Shown here: positions 58,781-64,000 of the stretch, in pieces
Numbering within the stretch: the stretch's first letter is position 1
How the letters are laid out: every line of letters starts with the position of its first letter
Made by a program: the position numbers and the translations under genes
The notes under the pieces: generated by a model
The model's input: the letters and a program-made list of their open reading frames with translations, nothing else
Told to the model about the DNA's origin: nothing
Databases searched by the model: none
Origin: an uncultured Flavobacterium sp.
GTDB lineage: Bacteria > Bacteroidota > Bacteroidia > Flavobacteriales > Flavobacteriaceae
DNA: 64,000 nt
Assembly: GCF_943913405.1 (NCBI RefSeq)
Contig: NZ_CALTYA010000013.1
Span: 23,882 to 87,881 of the forward strand
Reading direction: 5' to 3'

Positions 58781-60133
58781 TTAATAGGCTTTTTCTTCGC
58801 CTTTTATAGCGTTGTAAACCGTCAAGAAAATAATCTTGATATCTAAAAGCAAGGACCAATTTTCAAGATAGAAAATATCAAATTTTACTCTGTAAATAAT
58901 ATCCTTATCGGTTTCAACTTCTCCACGGAAACCTTTGGTTTGAGCCAAACCTGTGATTCCTGGCTTGATGAAATGGCGAACCATGAATTTGTCGATTCTT
59001 CGCGCATACATTTCAGTATGGCTGACCATGTGAGGTCTTGGGCCAACAACTGACATGTCACCTAAAAGCACATTGAAGAACTGCGGAAGCTCATCGATAC
59101 TGGTTTTTCTGATAAATTTCCCGACTCTTGTAATTCGCGGATCATTTTTAGAAACTTGGTATAAATCAGCAATCTCATTCAATTCCATCGAACGGAATTT
59201 ATAGCAGTAGAACTCTTTGTAGTTGAGTCCGTTTCTTTTTTGCTTGAAAAATATGTTTCCTCTTGACTCTAATTTTATAAGAATTGCCAAAATTGGAGTC
59301 AGCCAAGAAAGCAATCCGATTATGACTAAAAGCGAAAATATAATGTCAAAAGATCTCTTGATAATCTTGTTGGAAATTTGATCTAGAGGAATATTCCGCA
59401 ATGAAATTATCGGAATGTAATCATAATAGTCAAAAACTAAATTTCTGGCCAGAATTTCTTTATTGTCTGGAAGAAATTTTAAGATTTTCAGATTGTTATC
59501 TGTAAAGTCGATAAATTTATTTACATCAGTATTGGCAAGGTCTGACAGCGAACAATAAATCTCGTCGATCTTGTTTTCCATTACAAAATTGAAACATTCA
59601 TCGATGCGTTCCTTTTTGTTTGTAGCTAGATTAAAAACCTTTTCAAGCTTGTACCCATAATCTGGATTTTCATTGAAAAAATCTTCCAGCTGGTCTACGC
59701 TTTTTCCATTTCCAACGATAACTACTCTTCTGAAATTCCCTCCAAAAACTACTCTAAAACGTCTTAAAGCATAATAAACAAAGAATTTTGCAAGGGCAAT
59801 GAGCAGTATCGACAGCGATACAAACTGAATCATTTTTGAAGGTTCAGAAAACTTCAGATAGAAACCTATGAATGCAAAATTGACAATCAGAAAAAACAGA
59901 TATTGTTTTAACGTATTGCCTAAGATTTCGATGACTTTTGTATATCTATAAACTTCATAGAAACCTATATTCCAAGCAATTATCACCCAAGAAATAGAAA
60001 CGAACAGATGATATCCAATTTGATTTAGCGTTTCAGGCAATAGAAAATATGCTAGAAGATTGATAATTATCAAATCTAGTGCATATGAAAATGGTCTGAT
60101 GTAACCTGAATATCTTCCTGTCCTATTTCGCAT
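58781..60133 (-). CDS. initiating polyprenyl glycosylphosphotransferase (bacterial sugar transferase)
   Basis: A 450-residue WbaP/WcaJ-type protein. Four or five N-terminal TM helices and a CoA-binding-like domain are followed by the catalytic part: KRSFDIIFSLLVIIGLLSW, KQKRNGLNYKEFYCYKFRSM and TSIDELPQFFNVLLGDMSVVGPRPH. It transfers a sugar-1-phosphate to undecaprenyl phosphate, the first step of repeat-unit synthesis. It overlaps the upstream decarboxylase gene by one base (TAATG). Confidence 0.95.
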   Translation of the reverse strand: MRNRTGRYSGYIRPFSYALDLIIINLLAYFLLPETLNQIGYHLFVSISWVIIAWNIGFYEVYRYTKVIEILGNTLKQYLFFLIVNFAFIGFYLKFSEPSKMIQFVSLSILLIALAKFFVYYALRRFRVVFGGNFRRVVIVGNGKSVDQLEDFFNENPDYGYKLEKVFNLATNKKERIDECFNFVMENKIDEIYCSLSDLANTDVNKFIDFTDNNLKILKFLPDNKEILARNLVFDYYDYIPIISLRNIPLDQISNKIIKRSFDIIFSLLVIIGLLSWLTPILAILIKLESRGNIFFKQKRNGLNYKEFYCYKFRSMELNEIADLYQVSKNDPRITRVGKFIRKTSIDELPQFFNVLLGDMSVVGPRPHMVSHTEMYARRIDKFMVRHFIKPGITGLAQTKGFRGEVETDKDIIYRVKFDIFYLENWSLLLDIKIIFLTVYNAIKGEEKAY

Positions 60134-61116
60134 TAAAAAATATATTTTGAAAAATCCTTATGCTCTTCCTTGAGTAATTCCTCAGAAGATAATGATTTGA
60201 AATAATCATAAGTTATTTTCATTCCTTCAGCTCTGGAAACTTTCGCTTCCCAGCCCAATATCTCTTTTGCTTTTGTAGTATCTGGTTGGCGCTGCAGCGG
60301 ATCATTTATAGGCAACGGATGATAAACTACTTTTTGGTCGGTTCCTGTTAATTTTATAATTTCTTCAGCAAAATCCTTAATCGTGATTTCATCAGGATTT
60401 CCGATGTTTACAGGAAGCGAATAATCTGAATGCAATAATCTAAAAATGCCTTCCACTTGGTCGTCTACATAGCAAAAAGAACGCGTCTGCATGCCGTCTC
60501 CAAAAATTGTCAAATCCTCGCCACGCAAAGCCTGCCCTATAAATGCGGGAATAACACGGCCATCATTGAGTCGCATTCTTGGACCGTAAGTATTAAATAT
60601 TCTTACGATTCTAGTTTCCACTCCGTGAAATGTGTTGTAAGCCATGGTGATGGATTCTTGAAAGCGCTTTGCTTCGTCATAAACACCTCTTGGTCCGATG
60701 GTATTTACGTTTCCATAATATTCTTCAGTTTGCGGATGAACCAACGGATCACCATAAACTTCAGAAGTTGACGCAATAAGAATTCTTGATTTTTTTACCC
60801 TTGCAAGTCCCAGAAGATTGTGAGTTCCCAAAGATCCTACTTTTAAAGTCTGGATCGGAATTTTTAAATAGTCAATCGGGCTTGCCGGTGAAGCAAAATG
60901 CAGAATATAGTCTACTTTACCAGGAACATGTACAAATTTGGTAATATCATGATGATAAAACTCAAAGTTTTCTAATTTGAAAAGATGTTCTATATTCTTT
61001 AAATCGCCTGTTATGAGATTATCCATTCCAATTACGTAGTAACCTTCTTTGATAAAACGGTCGCACAAATGCGATCCTAAAAACCCTGCGGCTCCCGTTA
61101 TCAGTATTCTTTTCAT
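60133..61116 (-). CDS. UDP-glucuronate decarboxylase (UXS-type SDR)
   Basis: A 327-residue NAD-dependent SDR. The GAAGFLGSHL motif (residues 8-17) binds NAD; the STSEVYGDPLVHPQTEEYYGNVNTIGPRGVYDEAKRFQE block contains the catalytic Tyr-x-x-x-Lys and is typical of UXS, which makes UDP-xylose from UDP-glucuronate. The product would feed the exopolysaccharide. Confidence 0.93.
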   Translation of the reverse strand: MKRILITGAAGFLGSHLCDRFIKEGYYVIGMDNLITGDLKNIEHLFKLENFEFYHHDITKFVHVPGKVDYILHFASPASPIDYLKIPIQTLKVGSLGTHNLLGLARVKKSRILIASTSEVYGDPLVHPQTEEYYGNVNTIGPRGVYDEAKRFQESITMAYNTFHGVETRIVRIFNTYGPRMRLNDGRVIPAFIGQALRGEDLTIFGDGMQTRSFCYVDDQVEGIFRLLHSDYSLPVNIGNPDEITIKDFAEEIIKLTGTDQKVVYHPLPINDPLQRQPDTTKAKEILGWEAKVSRAEGMKITYDYFKSLSSEELLKEEHKDFSKYIF

Positions 61117-61121
61117 AGCGA

Positions 61122-62462
61122 TTAAAGATTGGTATTGTTGGCTTTAATTAAATTTTTTGAATTAAAAAGACAGTAAAAAAGTGTAAAAAACACGACTCCA
61201 CGCTGTCTCCATAAAAATGATTCTGTCAAAAATAAACTTATCATTAGAATTGCGAAAGCAAAATGAACAAAATCTTTTGATTTAAATGCGTTTCTCAAAT
61301 TAATTAACAGCATTGCCATTAATAATAAAAATCCGAAGACACCTAATTCTGCAAAATTCTGGACATATTGGTTGTGGAAATTCTTAGATTGGTATCCTTC
61401 GTAATTGTTTGATTCATCGCCCGTATAAATATCATACTGGATGGCTTTTTCTGCAATTTTTGGATAAGAAGCATTAAGTCCAAAGCCCGTGAGGAAAACG
61501 TTCTGTTCAGTTACCAATTCTTTAAAAATTCTGAATTGGTAAACTCGAAATGCGGTTCCTGGGAAAAAGTCATTTTTTCTGAATTTTTCATTCGTCCAAG
61601 CCTGTCGTATGCTTACGTTATAAACTTTTGCGTCACCTTTACTTATTACATCATTAACAGTGCTGTCAGACATATTTGATTCATATTCGATCATGAATCT
61701 TTCTCTTATTTTTCCTAAAAATCCTACTGAAATTAGAATTGCTATAAAAACGATTAAGTTTCTTACGCGCATTCTCTTAGAAATTTTTATATAAAAAATA
61801 AAATACAAGACGAGCAATATTGCAAAGGTTACAATGATATTTTTTGAAGACAATAGAAATATTATGGCCAAAAGCGCTGCCAATGCTACATAATCCAGCC
61901 AAATTTTACTGCTCTTTTTTATGAAATAGAAAAAAGCAATAGAAACATACACCGAAACGTGGATCGCATTCACATCTTTTGTCACCAGTTCATGGTAGAA
62001 AAAAACATCTGTGTTGTGGGTCAAGCAGAAACGTATGACGGCTTTTAGGTAGTAGAAAATTACAAACAAGAAAATTCCGTAGCTGTAGTATTTAATTATT
62101 TTCTGCTTTTGCTCTTCCGTAAAATTCTTCATTGCTAAAAACGCAAGCGGAATAACCAGCAAAGCAACTTCTTTTGAAAGCGCTTTCAATGTGCTGTCCT
62201 TGTCAATTGACCAAATAAAAGACAAGGCCATCAAAAGATAAAGCACAATTGGAAAAATCAGATTTCTTTGTAAGGAAAAGTTTTCCTTTTTAAAAGAAAT
62301 AAGTATTGATAGAAACAAAATTCCCAAGGCAATGCTATTCAAAACATACGCCATCGGAATGGAAAGCAGCACTAAAATTATTGGAACAAAGGCAGTATTA
62401 GTGCTATTTTCTTTTTTCAGATCTTGAAAAACATTCTTCAAAGAGTTGTAAATATTCGCCAT
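61122..62462 (-). CDS. O-antigen ligase/polymerase family protein
   Basis: A 446-residue membrane protein with about 11 hydrophobic segments and a large periplasmic loop (about 250-350), of the Wzy/WaaL type. The long N-terminal start overlaps the upstream glycosyltransferase gene by 59 bases; no better internal start was seen. It probably polymerises or ligates the exported repeat units. Confidence 0.88.
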   Translation of the reverse strand: MANIYNSLKNVFQDLKKENSTNTAFVPIILVLLSIPMAYVLNSIALGILFLSILISFKKENFSLQRNLIFPIVLYLLMALSFIWSIDKDSTLKALSKEVALLVIPLAFLAMKNFTEEQKQKIIKYYSYGIFLFVIFYYLKAVIRFCLTHNTDVFFYHELVTKDVNAIHVSVYVSIAFFYFIKKSSKIWLDYVALAALLAIIFLLSSKNIIVTFAILLVLYFIFYIKISKRMRVRNLIVFIAILISVGFLGKIRERFMIEYESNMSDSTVNDVISKGDAKVYNVSIRQAWTNEKFRKNDFFPGTAFRVYQFRIFKELVTEQNVFLTGFGLNASYPKIAEKAIQYDIYTGDESNNYEGYQSKNFHNQYVQNFAELGVFGFLLLMAMLLINLRNAFKSKDFVHFAFAILMISLFLTESFLWRQRGVVFFTLFYCLFNSKNLIKANNTNL

Positions 62463-63510
62463 TTATTTTATTCCAATTAAATTCTTTGTTGATTGCTTCT
62501 AAATTGTTTTGAATTAATTGCAAGTTATCAATTTTTTTTGTTCGAAGTATTAAATCTTTAACTTCTTCTTCATTTGAGAAATAATAAGCATTCTCTTTTA
62601 AAATTCCCTTGTTAAATTGATTATTATGCGCCAAAATCATCGCCTGCGAAGCCATTGCTTCTAGAAGGGAAGGATTTGTTCCTCCAACCGTATGGCCGTG
62701 AAAATAGAGATTTGAAAAACAGCGAAGATTATTTAAATGCTCAAGATTGTAAAGCGCCCCGATGAATTTTATATTTGGATAATTCTTGAATTTTTCTTTC
62801 AGATATTCCCCAAATTTCTTTCTGTGGTCGCCAATAATCAGCATTGGCGTATTGTCTTTGCTCAAAACTACACCATCTAAAATCATTTCAATGCTGTTTT
62901 CTGGCTCTAATCTTGCCAAAATCATATTGAATTTATATTTTTCTACATTGTATGTTTTTAAAATCGCTTCATCCGGATTTTCAAAAACTGTGGCACCGTA
63001 GGCAATGTAAGCAGAGTCTTTTTGGTATTTTTCCTGTATATAATTCTGAATTCCGATAGAATCTGACACTAAAAAATCACTGCTTTTGACGGCAAGCTTT
63101 TCAGCATACATGAGCATTTTTTGAGTTTTCTTAGAATATTTCGTACGCTTCCATTCCATCCCATCCATGTTTGTGATGATGATCGATTTTTTTGGAAGCA
63201 AGAAATACCACACCGAGTTGCTGGTGTATCCAAGCTGAAGAATGATATCAAAGTTTTTCTTCCTGGAATCTAATATGCAGTTGTAATCATAGATAAATTG
63301 GCCAAAAGTTCCCATTTTATGCTCAGGATCATTTTGGTGCAATATATTTACGCCCTTGAAAGTTTTCTCTTGATAAGGATGGTTATGCGAATTGTAGACA
63401 TATACTTCATGTCCTTTTTCGGCAAGATAAACTGAAAAAAATTCTGCGAACTGTTCAAAACCTCCATAATGATTTGGAATACCCCGAGTTCCTAATATGG
63501 CTATTTTCAT
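62404..63510 (-). CDS. DUF1972-type glycosyltransferase (GT4-like)
   Basis: A 368-residue GT-B enzyme. The N-terminal MKIAILGTRGIPNHYGGFEQFAEFFSVYLAEKGHEV is the DUF1972 signature (rhamnosyltransferase-like), and NMDGMEWKRTKYSKK follows. The C-terminal VGGTNPSLLEAMASQAMILAHNNQFN is the donor-sugar site. It is the next glycosyltransferase of the locus. Confidence 0.93.
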   Translation of the reverse strand: MKIAILGTRGIPNHYGGFEQFAEFFSVYLAEKGHEVYVYNSHNHPYQEKTFKGVNILHQNDPEHKMGTFGQFIYDYNCILDSRKKNFDIILQLGYTSNSVWYFLLPKKSIIITNMDGMEWKRTKYSKKTQKMLMYAEKLAVKSSDFLVSDSIGIQNYIQEKYQKDSAYIAYGATVFENPDEAILKTYNVEKYKFNMILARLEPENSIEMILDGVVLSKDNTPMLIIGDHRKKFGEYLKEKFKNYPNIKFIGALYNLEHLNNLRCFSNLYFHGHTVGGTNPSLLEAMASQAMILAHNNQFNKGILKENAYYFSNEEEVKDLILRTKKIDNLQLIQNNLEAINKEFNWNKINGEYLQLFEECFSRSEKRK

Positions 63511-63578
63511 TTAATGCAATTCGTTTTTTAGCCAGTAAAAGTAATAATTTTAAGATTACTTTAATAAAAACGATTGCG

Positions 63579-64000
63579 TTAAATGTTGCGTTTTTGATAA
63601 TCATTAATAGCTTGATTAAAAATCTGAGCCGATTTTGACCAAGAATATTGAATTTTTAACGATTCCACTAGAGCTGGAATTTTTGATTCTTCAAGCTTTA
63701 AAATATCTAAAAGTTTTTTGTCAAATTCCTCTTCATGAGCAGGATTAAAACTGTGTTCTGAAAGAAATTTGAAATCTGACATTGCTGTCGCATTTGAAGT
63801 TATTGTTGGAATTTTTGCAGCCAGTGATTCTAATGGCGGAATACCAAAACCTTCTGCCATTGACGGATAAACAGCGGCTTTTGCTCCTCTCAAAAAATGC
63901 AACATTGATTTGAAATCTACTTTTTTAAAGCTGAAAATCTTGCTTTTAACCTCTGAATCTAGTGCATTGAAGAATTCTTCGTATTTTTTATTTATAAAGC
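63579..64000 (-). CDS. glycosyltransferase family 1/4, C-terminal part, cut by the window
   Basis: The frame is open from the stop at 63579 to the window edge; 140 residues are visible, and the Met at 63905 is internal. The donor-binding segment LRGAKAAVYPSMAEGFGIPPLESLAAKIPTITSNATAMSD matches GT4 enzymes. The rest of the gene lies beyond the window. It ends 68 bases before the DUF1972 gene start, in the same direction. Confidence 0.92.
   Translation of the reverse strand, partial: FINKKYEEFFNALDSEVKSKIFSFKKVDFKSMLHFLRGAKAAVYPSMAEGFGIPPLESLAAKIPTITSNATAMSDFKFLSEHSFNPAHEEEFDKKLLDILKLEESKIPALVESLKIQYSWSKSAQIFNQAINDYQKRNI

Overview
This window is chromosomal DNA of a member of the Bacteroidota, almost certainly a Flavobacterium or a close relative. 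It is AT-rich. Several genes have a TAnnTTTG promoter element, sometimes with a TTG about 17-23 bases upstream. There is a SprE/PorW-type gliding and type IX secretion lipoprotein, and many families typical of Flavobacteriia are present (DUF5689, DUF4292, DUF6168, DUF5687, DUF6427, DUF6341, DUF4254, HU-CCDC81/SPOR). No rRNA, tRNA, prophage, insertion sequence or CRISPR array was seen.

Region by region: 36-1841 holds a DUF5689 lipoprotein and a c-type cytochrome. 1879-8467 is a minus-strand haem operon (hemA, hemC, hemD, hemE, a small unknown gene, hemF, hemB). 8739-14889 is a plus-strand block with an AraC regulator, an unknown exported protein, ferrochelatase hemH, a MATE transporter, HemJ and a sensor kinase. 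Together these two blocks cover haem synthesis from glutamyl-tRNA to protohaem except for hemL. 15007-24632 holds lipid genes (enoyl-CoA hydratase, acyl-ACP desaturase, two PlsC-like acyltransferases), recA, an ECF sigma factor with a membrane-spanning anti-sigma/beta-barrel protein, a GxxExxY gene inside a long inverted repeat, and trpS. 24685-27455 holds a phased 21-bp repeat array in front of a small HTH gene, then dprA and an HU-CCDC81/SPOR protein. 27670-35302 holds a thioesterase and a minus-strand envelope operon (flippase, dut, nucleotidyltransferase, TPR protein, DUF4292, EnvC-like protein), interrupted by a broken four-helix-bundle (S23-type) gene set in repeats. 35424-44288 is the F-type ATP synthase cluster (a, c, b, delta, alpha, gamma) preceded by sprE, a bactofilin, atpZ and a DUF6168 gene; beta and epsilon are not in the window. 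44480-58026 is a mixed housekeeping stretch (ABC exporter with PadR regulator, a PaaE-like reductase, DUF4349, GT9, upp, purD, DUF3667, CapK-like ligase). 58023-64000 is the end of a minus-strand exopolysaccharide/O-antigen locus that continues past the window edge.

The most unusual signals lie between genes. First, about eleven units at an exact 21-bp period, based on the palindrome ATCTTWAAGAT, fill the gap upstream of a 118-residue HTH protein. Second, a PD-(D/E)XK-like GxxExxY gene is enclosed by 57/58-bp nearly perfect inverted repeats, whose inner part shares the AACGCAAAG...CGCAAAG layout with two short hairpins elsewhere in the window that show compensatory stem changes. Third, an S23-like pseudogene sits between copies of a different palindrome. 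Fourth, palindromic repeats abut or enter hem genes, including one that supplies the C-terminal tail of ferrochelatase. All functions are inferred by reading the sequence; no database search was run.
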